A stretch of 43,522 nt of DNA from Parcubacteria group bacterium (GCA_016784305.1 JADHUY010000002.1:1-43522), one strand, 5' to 3'. Counted from the stretch's first letter, positions 8,104-16,224 are shown. A program made the numbers and translations. Notes: a model not told the origin generated them from the sequence alone.

Positions 8104-9429
8104 ATGTTTGACTTAAAGATAATAAACTCAGTACTTGACCAACTTGAGGACGAGCGAGGAATACCACGAGAAAAAGTAATTGATGCAATTGAAACATCGC
8201 TTGCAACGGCCTACAAAAGAGAATACGGGAAACGCGGACAAATTATCCGCGCTAAATTTGATATAGCAACTGGGTCTGTAGAGTTTTTCCAAGTCAAAAT
8301 AGTAGTTGATGAATCTCTCGTAAAAACTGAAGAAGAGCTGGCGAAAGATGTGCTTGGTAAAGACGCTAAGGACGACGCTGTTGAAGACGACAGAGCAAGA
8401 TTCAACCCCGAACATCACATAATGATTAATGACGCCAGACTTATAAAAAAAGATGCAGAGCTTGATAACGAAGTTACATTCCCGCTTGAGACAAAAGACG
8501 ACTTTGGTCGCATTGCCGCACAAACCGCAAAGCAAGTGATAATTCAGAAGATACGCGAAGCTGAAAAAGTTGCTATTCTTGATGAATACGGACAACGTGA
8601 AGGCGACATTGTAAACGGAACTGTGCAGAGAATAGAGCGTGGTAATATTTTTATAGAATTAGGAAGGACAACTGGAATACTTCCATACGACGAGCAAATT
8701 CCTGGAGAAAGGTACAGACAGGGAGAAAGAATTCGCGCACTTCTATATTCTGTTGAGGAAAGTCACCGCGGAACATTCCTAAGACTCTCTAGGTCAAACC
8801 CTGACTTCCTAAAGAAGCTATTCGAAATGGAAACCCCAGAACTTGCTTCTGGCTCTGTTGAAATAAAAGAGATAGCACGTGAAGCTGGCTCACGTTCAAA
8901 GATTGCAGTCATATCACACGATGAACACATTGATCCTGTTGGCTCTCTTGTCGGTCAACGTGGAGTAAGAGTGTCAACAGTAATGAGCGAACTGGGAGGC
9001 GAAAAGATCGATATAATTGAATGGTCAGAAGACCCAAAACAGTTTGTAGAAGACGCCCTTTCTCCTGCCAAAGTTGTAGGTGTAGACATTAAAGAAGGAG
9101 AGAACAGGGCAGTTGTAGAGGTTGCTGAAGACCAACAGTCCCTCGCTATCGGGAAAGGCGGACAAAACGTAAGACTCGCGGCGAAACTAACTGGCCTAAA
9201 GATTGATATTCAATCAATGAGAGGTGAGAATATAGAAGAAACAGAAAAAAATACCAAAGATGGGAAGGTTGTAGATGAAATACCAAAAGAAGAAGTAGGA
9301 GCAAAGAAGGAAGCCTCTGCTGAAGCAGTGGCGGACGATTCCACGAAAGGAATCTCTTCTAAAGACACTAAACAAGAAATCCCAAAAGTGGAGGATAAAG
9401 AAGAAGAGGGAAAAAAGGAAGATAAATAA
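8104..9429 (+). CDS. nusA: Transcription termination/antitermination factor NusA
   Basis: Binds RNA polymerase and modulates pausing and termination. 441 aa from the ATG chosen (MFDLKIINSVLDQLEDERGIP). The N-terminal RNAP-binding domain is followed by S1 (GDIVNGTVQRIERGNIFIELG) and two KH domains (the second with AIGKGGQNVRLAAKLTGLKI). The last 60 or so residues are a Lys/Glu-rich disordered tail. An ATG at 8059 would add MSAMKRAIFLNKISN; it is only 10 nt after the -10 and lies over the hairpin, so I prefer 8104, though a leaderless 8059 start is not excluded. ppa follows after 15 bp. Confidence 0.93.
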   Translation: MFDLKIINSVLDQLEDERGIPREKVIDAIETSLATAYKREYGKRGQIIRAKFDIATGSVEFFQVKIVVDESLVKTEEELAKDVLGKDAKDDAVEDDRARFNPEHHIMINDARLIKKDAELDNEVTFPLETKDDFGRIAAQTAKQVIIQKIREAEKVAILDEYGQREGDIVNGTVQRIERGNIFIELGRTTGILPYDEQIPGERYRQGERIRALLYSVEESHRGTFLRLSRSNPDFLKKLFEMETPELASGSVEIKEIAREAGSRSKIAVISHDEHIDPVGSLVGQRGVRVSTVMSELGGEKIDIIEWSEDPKQFVEDALSPAKVVGVDIKEGENRAVVEVAEDQQSLAIGKGGQNVRLAAKLTGLKIDIQSMRGENIEETEKNTKDGKVVDEIPKEEVGAKKEASAEAVADDSTKGISSKDTKQEIPKVEDKEEEGKKEDK

Positions 9430-9444
9430 TTTAAAATATTGCTT

Positions 9445-9981
9445 ATGGATTTATGGCACGATGTAGAACTTGGTAAAGACGCCCCAAACATTTTCAACAC
9501 TATCGTTGAAATACCAAGAGGATCACACAACAAGTACGAGATTGATAAAGAAACAGGTCTGATAGCGCTAGATAGGGCAAACTACGGAGCTGCACCGTAT
9601 CCTTTTGACTACGGGTTTGCACCGCAAACACTATGGGATGATGATGACGCACTTGATGTGATACTCCTTACCACCCACCCACTTTTCCCAGGTATAGTAG
9701 TCAAGACGCGCCCAATTGCTGTGCTTGAAATGATTGATACTGGTGAATCCGATTTTAAAATTATTGGCGTACCAGCTGATGACAAGCGTTTTGACAACAT
9801 TCACGATTTAGAAGACATGAATGAGCACAACCTACTAGAATACAAAAACTTCTTTGAAACTTACAAAGACCTAGCAGGCAAAGACGCTAAAGTAGAAATA
9901 CAAGGTTTTAAAGGAAAAAGTGACGCAATTGCCGCGGTTGAAAGGTCAGTAAAGCTATATAAAGATAAATTCAAAAAATAA
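9445..9981 (+). CDS. ppa: Inorganic pyrophosphatase (family I)
   Basis: Hydrolyses pyrophosphate to phosphate and so drives biosynthetic reactions. 178 aa from ATG 9445 (MDLWHDVELG); an upstream TTG at 9439 is less likely. Family I features: the EIPRGSHNKYEIDKETG segment, ANYGAAPYPFDYGFAPQT, and the metal-binding DDDDALDVILL, corresponding to the signature DxDPxD; here the Pro is replaced by Ala. It sits just downstream of nusA and ends at a strong hairpin. Confidence 0.94.
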   Translation: MDLWHDVELGKDAPNIFNTIVEIPRGSHNKYEIDKETGLIALDRANYGAAPYPFDYGFAPQTLWDDDDALDVILLTTHPLFPGIVVKTRPIAVLEMIDTGESDFKIIGVPADDKRFDNIHDLEDMNEHNLLEYKNFFETYKDLAGKDAKVEIQGFKGKSDAIAAVERSVKLYKDKFKK

Positions 9982-9995
9982 AGACGAAAACGCCT

Positions 9996-10040
9996 GTATA
10001 CAAAGACCGCGCTTCCAAAAGAAGCGCGGTCTTTGTATAC
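9996..10040. terminator. Hairpin after ppa
   Basis: A perfect 20-bp stem (9996-10015 with 10021-10040, ending GCGCTTC/GAAGCGC) and a 5-nt loop CAAAA. No clear T-run follows, but the stem contains CAAAG/CTTTG arms. It separates nusA-ppa from the next genes. Confidence 0.7.
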
Positions 10041-10108
10041 TTATGGCAGTTAGAACCTAACTATTATTAGTACAAACTTAAAAACTGCTAAAACCAGTAA
10101 AATTATTT

Positions 10109-11035
10109 ATGAGTACAACTAACTCAATAACCACTACCAAGATACTGCTTGCAGTCATAGCGATAGCATTTCTTATTAGTGCTAACAATGCGTTTGCATT
10201 AGACCATTTAAAAAAAGCTGAAAATACTGACAATACTACTACAGACGTAAGAAAAGTAGACGTGCAAAGGGTAGATATTAATAGCGACAAACCTCAACCT
10301 GTAAAAGCACTAGACAGAGTTAAATCCTTTAGCTCTGACCTCATTAAAAGTTCTGGGGAGAGAAAGGCTAACGAAGAAATAAGAAAAGAGGCAGCAGACC
10401 GAGCTTCTAACCTGAGAGCTAATATAGAAGAAAAAGAAAGTGACCTTAGAAGAGATGCCGAGAATAAGAAAACGCAAGCAAATACAAAACTCGACGAAAG
10501 GAGAGGAGACTTGGCAGAAAAGAAAGACGACCGAGCGGAGACTTTGGAAAGTAAGCGAGCTGAGCTTGAAAACAGGAAAGCTCAAAGGGAAGCTGAGATA
10601 GATGAGAGACGTCAAGAAAGACAAGAGCAGCTCAGTGAGAGATCTAAAAGGCGTGTAGAAGCCTATGTTTTAAGGCTTGTTAATAGAATGAATGCAGCAG
10701 TGGAGAGACTACGTGAACTTATGGTGAGAGTAGACTCACGGATAACTAAATTCGAAGAAAGAGGAGTGGACGTGAGTGAGGCGAAAAGGTTTTCAGCTGT
10801 GGCAAAAGAGGAAATCGCAAAAGCTGATTCTGCAGTAAAAGACGCTGCACAATCTGTAAGAGACGCGCTTGCGGGAAACGACCCTCAAAACCAGAGAGAT
10901 GTAATAAATTCAAAGTTTCGAGTCGCCAAAGATGCAATAGTTGAAGCTCACAAAGCAGTAATATCTGCTGTTCGTGCACTTAAAGCTTCGGTCGACACTA
11001 ACAGCGACACCGATGACTCTAACGTAGAAAATTAA
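10109..11035 (+). CDS. Secreted or membrane-anchored coiled-coil protein
   Basis: 308 aa, family not recognised. A hydrophobic segment (ILLAVIAIAFLISANNAFA, about residues 12-30) looks like a signal peptide with an AFA-type cleavage site. Residues 80-200 are highly charged, with Glu/Arg/Lys-rich heptads expected to form a long coiled coil. Residues 200-290 are milder helical sequence, and the tail is Asp/Ser-rich. The next gene starts 16 bp downstream and is also membrane-anchored, so they are probably co-transcribed. The function is unknown; a periplasm-spanning or envelope spacer protein would fit. Confidence 0.75.
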   Translation: MSTTNSITTTKILLAVIAIAFLISANNAFALDHLKKAENTDNTTTDVRKVDVQRVDINSDKPQPVKALDRVKSFSSDLIKSSGERKANEEIRKEAADRASNLRANIEEKESDLRRDAENKKTQANTKLDERRGDLAEKKDDRAETLESKRAELENRKAQREAEIDERRQERQEQLSERSKRRVEAYVLRLVNRMNAAVERLRELMVRVDSRITKFEERGVDVSEAKRFSAVAKEEIAKADSAVKDAAQSVRDALAGNDPQNQRDVINSKFRVAKDAIVEAHKAVISAVRALKASVDTNSDTDDSNVEN

Positions 11036-11051
11036 AGATTAACTAAAGAGT

Positions 11052-11408
11052 ATGGAGGAAAATAATAAAACACCAGAACAAAATATACCCGACCAAGTAC
11101 CAAATGTTGAGACAGGTGGAGATATGTCCGAAGAAAAAAAGTCTTCTGGCCCATTTGTTGGAATCGTAATTATTGTACTTGTTCTTGTTGTGGGAGGTCT
11201 CTATTTCTGGGGTTCAAAATTATCCAAAGAAAGACAAGACTTAGTAACACCTGAAGAAATACAAGCCGAAGCTGACCCGTCGCTTGAAGCCCTCAGTACA
11301 CAAAGTACTTCAGACGCGGTTGCAGACATTGAAGCAGATCTAGATACAACAGACCTTGGAGGGCTAGATGCTGAACTTGCAGACATTGATACAGAGTTCA
11401 GTCTCTAA
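11052..11408 (+). CDS. Small single-pass membrane protein with acidic tail
   Basis: 118 aa, not recognised. The N-terminal 35 residues are polar, followed by one membrane segment (GPFVGIVIIVLVLVVGGLYFWG, about 36-57). The C-terminal 55 residues are very rich in Asp, Glu, Ala and Thr and probably extracytoplasmic. It follows the coiled-coil protein by 16 bp and is followed by a strong terminator, so the pair forms a unit. Confidence 0.7.
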   Translation: MEENNKTPEQNIPDQVPNVETGGDMSEEKKSSGPFVGIVIIVLVLVVGGLYFWGSKLSKERQDLVTPEEIQAEADPSLEALSTQSTSDAVADIEADLDTTDLGGLDAELADIDTEFSL

Positions 11409-11419
11409 CCAAATCTTCA

Positions 11420-11459
11420 CAAAACAAAATCCCCCACCCTCACGGGGGATTTTGTTTTG
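11420..11459 (+). terminator. Rho-independent terminator after the membrane-protein pair
   Basis: 16-bp stem (CAAAACAAAATCCCCC paired with GGGGGATTTTGTTTTG) with an 8-nt loop. The TTTTGTTTTG arm gives the U-rich tail. It overlaps the -35 of the tig promoter. Confidence 0.85.
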
Positions 11460-11485
11460 ACATCCTCGACTAAAAGCTGTAATTT
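11457..11485 (+). promoter_or_regulatory. Promoter of tig-clpP
   Basis: TTGACA (11457-11462), a 17-bp spacer, then TAATTT (11480-11485). The ATG at 11494 is 8 nt after the -10, so the transcript is nearly leaderless. The -35 overlaps the last bases of the preceding terminator. Confidence 0.65.
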
Positions 11486-11493
11486 TGGTAGCT

Positions 11494-12639
11494 ATGTCAG
11501 AGTTATATAAAAATATAAAAATAAATAGAAAGGATGGGGAGGTTGAGATAGAGGGTGAGGTGCCAACCGATGTGGTAAGCGGATACAGGACTAATGCCAT
11601 AAAAAAGCTTGGAGCAACTGCTAATATCTCTGGGTTTAGAAAAGGGCACATCCCCGAAGATATTTTGGTATCAAATATCGGAGAGCAGGGAGTCATGGAA
11701 GAAGCTGCACAAAGTGCTCTTGCTGATGTTTACCCTCAATTAGTTATTGAATATAAGCTTAGAGTTCTTGGGTCACCTAAAATAGCTATCACAAAACTTG
11801 CATCTGGAAATCCAATTGGCTTTAAAATAACAACTGAAACTTTTCCAGAAATTGATCTACCTGGCTACAAAGAAATTGCTAAAGAGGTGTCATCAAAAAA
11901 AGAAGACGTTTTAGTAACAGAGGAAGATGTTGAGAAAATGCTTTTAGAAGTTCGCCGTGGTAAAGCACGCTTTGAGAAATCAGTCGCAACTGATTTCTCG
12001 CCCGAGGGCGTTAAACAAGAAACCACAGAATCTAAAGAAGTGGGAGAGCCTACAGAAATAAGTAGCAACAATGCCGCACCTGAAGCAGAAATAAAAGACG
12101 AAGATTTGCCAGAGCTTGATGACGAGTTTGTAAGTACAATTGGCAACTTTAAGACTGTTGACGAGTTTAAGGCACGAGTACGGGAAGATATTAAAAAGCA
12201 AAAGGAATTTCAAGTAAATGACAAAGCGCGAAGTGACCTAGCAGACCAACTTGTCGTAAAAACCAAAATAAATGTTCCTGAAATTCTAATAGAACATGAG
12301 GTTGACAGGATGATGGCGCAAATGAAAGAAGACGTAGCAAAGACAGGGAGCACACTTGATAAATATCTTGAGCAAATTAGTAAGACAGAAGAGGACTTAA
12401 GGAAGGACTGGCGCGAGAGTGGAGAAAAAAGAGCAAAACTCCAACTAATATTAAATGCCATCGGAGAGGTTGAGCACATTCATCCAGAGAAAGAGGATGT
12501 TGATAAACAAGTAGAGCTCATCATGAAAGACGTAAAAGGCGCAAAAGAAGAGAACGTACGTGCATATGTGGACATGACATTAACCAACCAAAAGGTATTT
12601 GAGTTTTTGGAAAACCAAACTCTTGCCAGCGATAAGTAA
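11494..12639 (+). CDS. tig: Trigger factor lacking the PPIase domain
   Basis: Ribosome-associated chaperone, 381 aa from ATG 11494. The N-terminal ribosome-binding domain is clear, with the signature ISGFRKGHIPEDIL (usually GFRxGxxP). At about residues 155-205, where the FKBP-type PPIase domain should sit, there is only a short Glu/Thr/Ser-rich linker, after which LPELDDEFVSTIG opens the C-terminal chaperone domain. It is about 50 residues shorter than the usual 430 or more. A TTG at 11485 is an alternative start but overlaps the -10. clpP follows closely, as in many bacteria. Confidence 0.9.
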   Translation: MSELYKNIKINRKDGEVEIEGEVPTDVVSGYRTNAIKKLGATANISGFRKGHIPEDILVSNIGEQGVMEEAAQSALADVYPQLVIEYKLRVLGSPKIAITKLASGNPIGFKITTETFPEIDLPGYKEIAKEVSSKKEDVLVTEEDVEKMLLEVRRGKARFEKSVATDFSPEGVKQETTESKEVGEPTEISSNNAAPEAEIKDEDLPELDDEFVSTIGNFKTVDEFKARVREDIKKQKEFQVNDKARSDLADQLVVKTKINVPEILIEHEVDRMMAQMKEDVAKTGSTLDKYLEQISKTEEDLRKDWRESGEKRAKLQLILNAIGEVEHIHPEKEDVDKQVELIMKDVKGAKEENVRAYVDMTLTNQKVFEFLENQTLASDK

Positions 12640-12641
12640 TG

Positions 12642-12650
12642 TGGTATAGT
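12642..12650 (+). promoter_or_regulatory. Extended -10 in front of clpP
   Basis: TGG-TATAGT ends 7 nt before the ATG at 12658. It directly follows the tig stop and suggests a separate leaderless clpP transcript. Confidence 0.6.
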
Positions 12651-12657
12651 AATGGAC

Positions 12658-13260
12658 ATGAATAAAGAAACAACTGAAATAAGAAACCAGCTCGTACCAA
12701 TGGTGGTTGAAAAAAGCCCATTTGGTGAAAGAGCATATGACATATATTCCCGCCTCTTAAAAGAGCGAATAATCTTCCTTGGCGGGCCGGTTGAGGACTA
12801 CACAGCAAACCTAATAATTGCTCAGCTACTCTTCCTTGAGTCAGAGGACCCAAAGAAAGATATCAGCTTCTACATTAACTCACCTGGGGGCTCTGTAACA
12901 GCGGGGCTTGCGATACTTGATACGATGAATCACATCAAGCCTGATGTATCAACGGTATGTGTTGGTATCGCAGCTAGCGCTGCGGCGGTTTTACTCTCTG
13001 CAGGAAAGAAAAAGAAGCGCTTTGTCCTACCAAATGCTGAAGTTATGATTCACCAGCCATGGGGAGGAGCGCAAGGACAAGCTACTGACATTGAAATCAC
13101 AGCGAGGCACATTCTTTCTGTAAGAGACAAATTAAATAAGATACTTGCAAAAAACACCGGACAAACTGTTGCTCAAATTGAAAAAGACGTAGACCGCGAC
13201 TACTTTATGAGCGCCGAAGAGTCTAAAAAGTACGGTCTCGTGGATGAAATCCTTAAATAG
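12658..13260 (+). CDS. clpP: ATP-dependent Clp protease proteolytic subunit
   Basis: Serine peptidase that forms the ClpP barrel and degrades proteins fed by Clp ATPases. 200 aa from ATG 12658; the ATG at 12652 is too close to the -10. The catalytic triad is visible: Ser107 in [11 protein letters not shown], His132 in [13 protein letters not shown] and Asp181 in [10 protein letters not shown]. It follows tig by 18 bp; no clpX is next to it in this window. Confidence 0.95.
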   Translation: MNKETTEIRNQLVPMVVEKSPFGERAYDIYSRLLKERIIFLGGPVEDYTANLIIAQLLFLESEDPKKDISFYINSPGGSVTAGLAILDTMNHIKPDVSTVCVGIAASAAAVLLSAGKKKKRFVLPNAEVMIHQPWGGAQGQATDIEITARHILSVRDKLNKILAKNTGQTVAQIEKDVDRDYFMSAEESKKYGLVDEILK

Positions 13261-13443
13261 AGGTTCATCGCAACAAGCTGACGAGGTATTTGTCAAACTC
13301 GCTTCGCCGTGCAATCTCAGAGCTTGCTCCGATGTATTGAACCTATGTTAGCTCCTCGGCTCGGAAATGTGAAAGCTTCGCTTTCCCACTTCTCTCGCCC
13401 TACGTCGCTAATAAACGCATAACTCGACAAAATCAGTAAACTC

Positions 13444-13464
13444 TGGTATGGTGACCCCATACCA
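13444..13464 (+). terminator. Weak hairpin downstream of clpP
   Basis: TGGTATGG pairs with CCATACCA around a 5-nt loop, followed by ATTTTACATTT. It is 184 bp after the clpP stop, so assignment to clpP is uncertain. Confidence 0.4.
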
Positions 13465-13594
13465 ATTTTACATTTAACTTCTGAAATCCACCTTTCTAAC
13501 CGAACTGACTGACATTCTTGAAAAATTTTCACCGAATGAGTACAAGATTCTTAAAAAAAGACCGAATAGAAGCAAAAGTCACTTAGTCTGAAGG

Positions 13595-13612
13595 GCGAGA
13601 TTTCTATCTCGC
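13595..13612 (+). promoter_or_regulatory. Hairpin abutting the rny start codon
   Basis: GCGAGAT pairs with ATCTCGC around a 4-nt loop and ends 2 nt before the ATG. It would occupy the ribosome-binding region and may modulate translation of rny. Confidence 0.4.
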
Positions 13613-13614
13613 AT

Positions 13615-15144
13615 ATGTCATTAAAAGTAATACTAGTCTTACTCATACTCTCTGGGTTAATAGGGATTGTTGTTGGGTATTTTCTGCGTTGGCTCGTCGC
13701 TCTTGGAAAGCGGGGTTCAATGGAACTTGAAATAAAGCAGAAGATGCTTGAAGCACGTGAGGAAGCAAAACAAATCACGCAGGAAGCGGAGGCAAAAGCA
13801 GTGTCTATAGTTGAATCTCTTAAAGTTGAACTCAAAGAAAAAGAGAGCGATCTTAAAAGAAACGAAGATAGGCTCATTAAAAAGGACGAAACGATTGAAA
13901 AGAGGAGATCTGACGTTGAAAAAGAAGCAGAAGATCTAAAGAAAAAGATTGAAGAAGTCCGCACAATCAAAGAAAATACAGAAGCATTGAACAAAAAAAG
14001 GAAGGAGGAACTTGAACGCGTCTCTTCTTTATCAGAGGATGACGCCAAGAAAGAACTCATGAGTCTAGTGGAGAAAGACAGCGAAGAAGACATAATGGTC
14101 CGCCTTCAAAAACTTGAAGTTGAAGGAAAAGAAAGACTTGATAGAAAAGCTAAAGACATACTTACATCTTCAATACACAGACTAGGTAACTCTGTTATTG
14201 ACGACATTATGTCCACTTCTGTTGCCATCCCGTCTGAAGAAATAAAGGGAAAAATCATTGGAAAAGAAGGTCGCAACATCAAGGCATTTGAAAGAGCTAC
14301 CGGAGTAGATGTGATAATAGACGACACACCTGGGGCAATAACTCTCTCTTCATATGACCCAATAAGGCGCCAAATAGCCCGTGTAGCGCTTGAAAACCTG
14401 ATAATTGACGGGCGTATTCAACCTGCAAAGATAGAAGACGTGGTTCAGAAGGCAAAAGATGAGATAAATAAAATAGTAAAAGAAAAAGGTGAACAAGCAT
14501 GTTACGAGTCAGGCGTACATGGGCTCGACCCACGGCTAATCCAAATTGTTGGACGCTTACATTTTAGAACTAGCTACGGACAAAACGTACTCTTTCATTC
14601 AATTGAGATGGCACACATTTCAGCAATTATGGCAGAGGAGCTTGGTGCAAACGTAGCTGTTGCTCGCGCTGGGGCACTCCTTCACGATATTGGGAAAGCA
14701 GTTGACCACGAAGTCCAAGGCACACACGTTGAAATTGGACGAAGAATACTCCAAAAGTTTGGAGTTGATGAAGAGGTAATAAAAGCTATGCAAGCTCACC
14801 ATGAAGAGTACCCGTATGAAACACCTGAATCAATAATAGTCCAAGTAGCCGATGCTATCTCTGGTGGACGCCCTGGAGCAAGACGGGACTCAGTAGAAAA
14901 CTATATAAAGCGTCTTGAAGATCTTGAAGCTATCGCAAACAACCACAAAGGAGTTGACAAAAGCTACGCAATCCAAGCAGGGCGTGAGATACGCGTATTT
15001 GTAAACCCAACAGAAGTGACAGACGTCGAGGCAAAGAAAATGGCCAGAGATATAGCACTCCAGATTGAAAGCGAACTTAAATATCCTGGAGAAATAAAGG
15101 TAAACGTTATTAGAGAAAACCGCGTTATTGAATTCGCGCGCTAA
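13615..15144 (+). CDS. rny: Ribonuclease Y
   Basis: Membrane-anchored endoribonuclease that starts mRNA decay. 509 aa, the usual length. One N-terminal membrane helix (VILVLLILSGLIGIVVGYFL), a coiled coil to about residue 180, a KH domain (KIIGKEGRNIKAFERATGVDVIIDD), then an HD domain with HSIEMAHISAIMAEELG and ALLHDIGKAVDHE carrying the metal-binding HD pair. Start ATG 13615 has no Shine-Dalgarno sequence; a hairpin precedes it. With pnp at 28209 it gives this segment two main RNA-decay enzymes. Confidence 0.96.
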   Translation: MSLKVILVLLILSGLIGIVVGYFLRWLVALGKRGSMELEIKQKMLEAREEAKQITQEAEAKAVSIVESLKVELKEKESDLKRNEDRLIKKDETIEKRRSDVEKEAEDLKKKIEEVRTIKENTEALNKKRKEELERVSSLSEDDAKKELMSLVEKDSEEDIMVRLQKLEVEGKERLDRKAKDILTSSIHRLGNSVIDDIMSTSVAIPSEEIKGKIIGKEGRNIKAFERATGVDVIIDDTPGAITLSSYDPIRRQIARVALENLIIDGRIQPAKIEDVVQKAKDEINKIVKEKGEQACYESGVHGLDPRLIQIVGRLHFRTSYGQNVLFHSIEMAHISAIMAEELGANVAVARAGALLHDIGKAVDHEVQGTHVEIGRRILQKFGVDEEVIKAMQAHHEEYPYETPESIIVQVADAISGGRPGARRDSVENYIKRLEDLEAIANNHKGVDKSYAIQAGREIRVFVNPTEVTDVEAKKMARDIALQIESELKYPGEIKVNVIRENRVIEFAR

Positions 15145-15240
15145 AACTTATACTAGAGTTATTAAAATTTGGCTTTAGACCAAACAAAGCAGCATTTTTC
15201 CTATAAAAATAGCGCGGATAAATAGATAACTACAGAAACC

Positions 15241-15328
15241 TACCATTTATAGCTGTGCATTAGTACCTATTGCGCCATATACGGCTTTAGATATAATAAT
15301 CCCACAGTTTCTATTAGTATAAATGGTA
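15241..15328. repeat. 11-bp inverted repeat flanking the HU promoter region
   Basis: TACCATTTATA (15241-15251) and its exact reverse complement TATAAATGGTA (15318-15328) lie 66 bp apart, on either side of the best -10 candidate (TATAAT, 15292-15297). It could be a paired regulatory site or a loop-forming element. Confidence 0.4.
15270..15297 (+). promoter_or_regulatory. Candidate promoter of the HU gene
   Basis: TTGCGC (15270-15275), a 16-bp spacer and TATAAT (15292-15297) would give a leader of about 75 nt. A second candidate is the extended -10 TGG-TATGCT at 15324-15332. I cannot choose between them. Confidence 0.4.
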
Positions 15329-15377
15329 TGCTAGGAACACAGGGGTCGAATTACACGACACTTTTAGTAAACACACT

Positions 15378-15653
15378 ATGAACAAAGCAGCTATAGTAGA
15401 CAAAGTACACGAAGTACTAGGAACAACAAAGGCTGACGCAGAGCGCGCAGTTGAATGCGTTATTGACGCAATCGTTAATGGTCTTACAAGCGGTGACGAG
15501 GTATCAATCGCAGGTCTTGGTACATTTGAAGCCAAGATGCGAAGTGCACGAACTGGACGAAACCCACGAACTGGGGAGTCAATCCAAATTCCTGCAATGC
15601 GCGTGCCGAAGTTTAGGGCAGCAAAAGCACTAAAAGACGCTGTAAAGAAATAG
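15378..15653 (+). CDS. hup: HU family nucleoid DNA-binding protein
   Basis: Histone-like protein that bends and compacts DNA. 91 aa, typical length. MNKAAIVDKVHEVLGTTKADAERAV is the HU N-terminus; GDEVSIAGLGTFEAKMRSARTGRNPRTGESIQIPA is the signature leading into the beta arms. Monocistronic, with an upstream region of 233 bp and a strong terminator. Confidence 0.96.
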   Translation: MNKAAIVDKVHEVLGTTKADAERAVECVIDAIVNGLTSGDEVSIAGLGTFEAKMRSARTGRNPRTGESIQIPAMRVPKFRAAKALKDAVKK

Positions 15654-15680
15654 GCTAACCTTATTGAGGGTTCGCCCACT

Positions 15681-15716
15681 ACCCACAAAACCCGCCTTTA
15701 GGCGGGTTTTGTGGGT
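15681..15716. terminator. Terminator after the HU gene
   Basis: A 16-bp perfect stem (ACCCACAAAACCCGCC with GGCGGGTTTTGTGGGT) and the 4-nt loop TTTA. TTTT lies in the 3' arm; it works for either strand and separates HU from the convergent tRNA-Gly. Confidence 0.85.
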
Positions 15717-15719
15717 CTC

Positions 15720-15793
15720 TGGTGCGGGTAGAGAGAATCGAACTCTCGTCTACTGCTTGGAAGGCAGTCATTCTGCCACTAAACTATACCCGC
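15720..15793 (-). tRNA. tRNA-Gly (anticodon UCC)
   Basis: The minus strand folds as a full cloverleaf: acceptor GCGGGTA with TACCCGC, anticodon arm ACTGC-CTTCCAA-GCAGT giving UCC, T-arm with GTTCGATTC. Discriminator A, and the 3' CCA is encoded (15722-15720). Confidence 0.95.
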
Positions 15794-15811
15794 TCTTATG
15801 ACTCAATGTAC

Positions 15812-15841
15812 GAAGGCAGTCATTGCACTTAACTATACCCG
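15812..15841 (-). pseudogene. Fragment of a tRNA-Gly 5' half
   Basis: The 30 bp GAAGGCAGTCATT...TATACCCG repeat the anticodon-to-acceptor part of the adjacent tRNA-Gly(UCC), with a few changes and a short deletion in the D-arm. The 3' half is missing, so it cannot fold as a tRNA; it is a partial tandem duplication lying 18 bp upstream of the intact gene. Confidence 0.65.
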
Positions 15842-15905
15842 TAAATCTGTACCCTACGTATCAAAGATACACTGGTAGTAGCCCAGATGCTACCAAAAAA
15901 CAAAA

Positions 15906-15925
15906 GCCCCTGCAATTGCAGGGGC
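15906..15925 (-). terminator. Terminator of the small acidic-peptide gene
   Basis: A perfect palindromic stem, GCCCCTGCAATTGCAGGGGC. On the minus strand it is followed by TTTTGTTTTTT, a good rho-independent tail, 20 bp past the stop codon of the small gene. Confidence 0.8.
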
Positions 15926-15945
15926 CTTTGTATTATTAGACTGAA

Positions 15946-16041
15946 TTACTCAGAAGACTCTTCTGTAGCCTCTTCAGCTGGTGCGGCAACCTCTTCAGTA
16001 GCGCCTTCAGCTGGTGCGTCAGTTGTTTCGTCGAAAAACAT
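15946..16041 (-). CDS. Very small Ala/Glu/Thr-rich acidic peptide (31 aa)
   Basis: Predicted product MFFDETTDAPAEGATEEVAA followed by PAEEATEESSE. It has no membrane segment or cysteine. It is supported by context rather than homology: a near-consensus promoter (16115-16142) reads into it, and a strong terminator lies 20 bp after the stop, so it is a single-gene transcript of about 210 nt. A longer frame back to 16161 exists but overlaps the promoter. The transcript could instead be a regulatory RNA that happens to contain this frame. Confidence 0.5.
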   Translation of the reverse strand: MFFDETTDAPAEGATEEVAAPAEEATEESSE

Positions 16042-16114
16042 AACAATTTTATTTAGATCCGAAATGCAGATCGCTGTTAATAAAAAAGCTGGGCTAAACC
16101 CAAACTTATGTAGA

Positions 16115-16142
16115 AGTATACACGAATAAAGCAAGTTGTCAA
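16115..16142 (-). promoter_or_regulatory. Strong promoter for the small acidic-peptide transcript
   Basis: On the minus strand TTGACA (16137-16142) and TATACT (16115-16120) are 16 bp apart. The start would be near 16108, with a 65-nt leader containing a short GGG-TTTAG-CCC hairpin followed by six T. Confidence 0.7.
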
Positions 16143-16224
16143 CACTATGAAATAATTCCACATATATGTCAAATTACCTTCAGACCCTTATATAAAGCCC
16201 TGCTTGATGTATACTGCAGAGACT

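Larger units (their letters stand above)
13261..13614. other. Intergenic region of 354 bp without a supportable gene
   Basis: Between clpP and rny. It holds an imperfect terminator-like hairpin at 13444-13464 and a small hairpin before rny at 13595-13612. A stop-bounded frame of about 37 codons near 13488-13595 reads like a protein tail (DILEKFSPNEYKILKKRP) but has no start codon; it may be a gene remnant. A minus-strand frame at 13317-13532 has no supporting features. Confidence 0.5.

Noticed and set aside
12521-12853. Minus-strand frame opposite the tig-clpP junction
   Set aside because: Antisense to two well supported genes and lacking any domain.
13317-13532. Minus-strand frame in the clpP-rny gap
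   Set aside because: No start signal, no recognisable domain, and it covers a terminator-like hairpin. I could not rule out a remnant, so the region is listed as intergenic.
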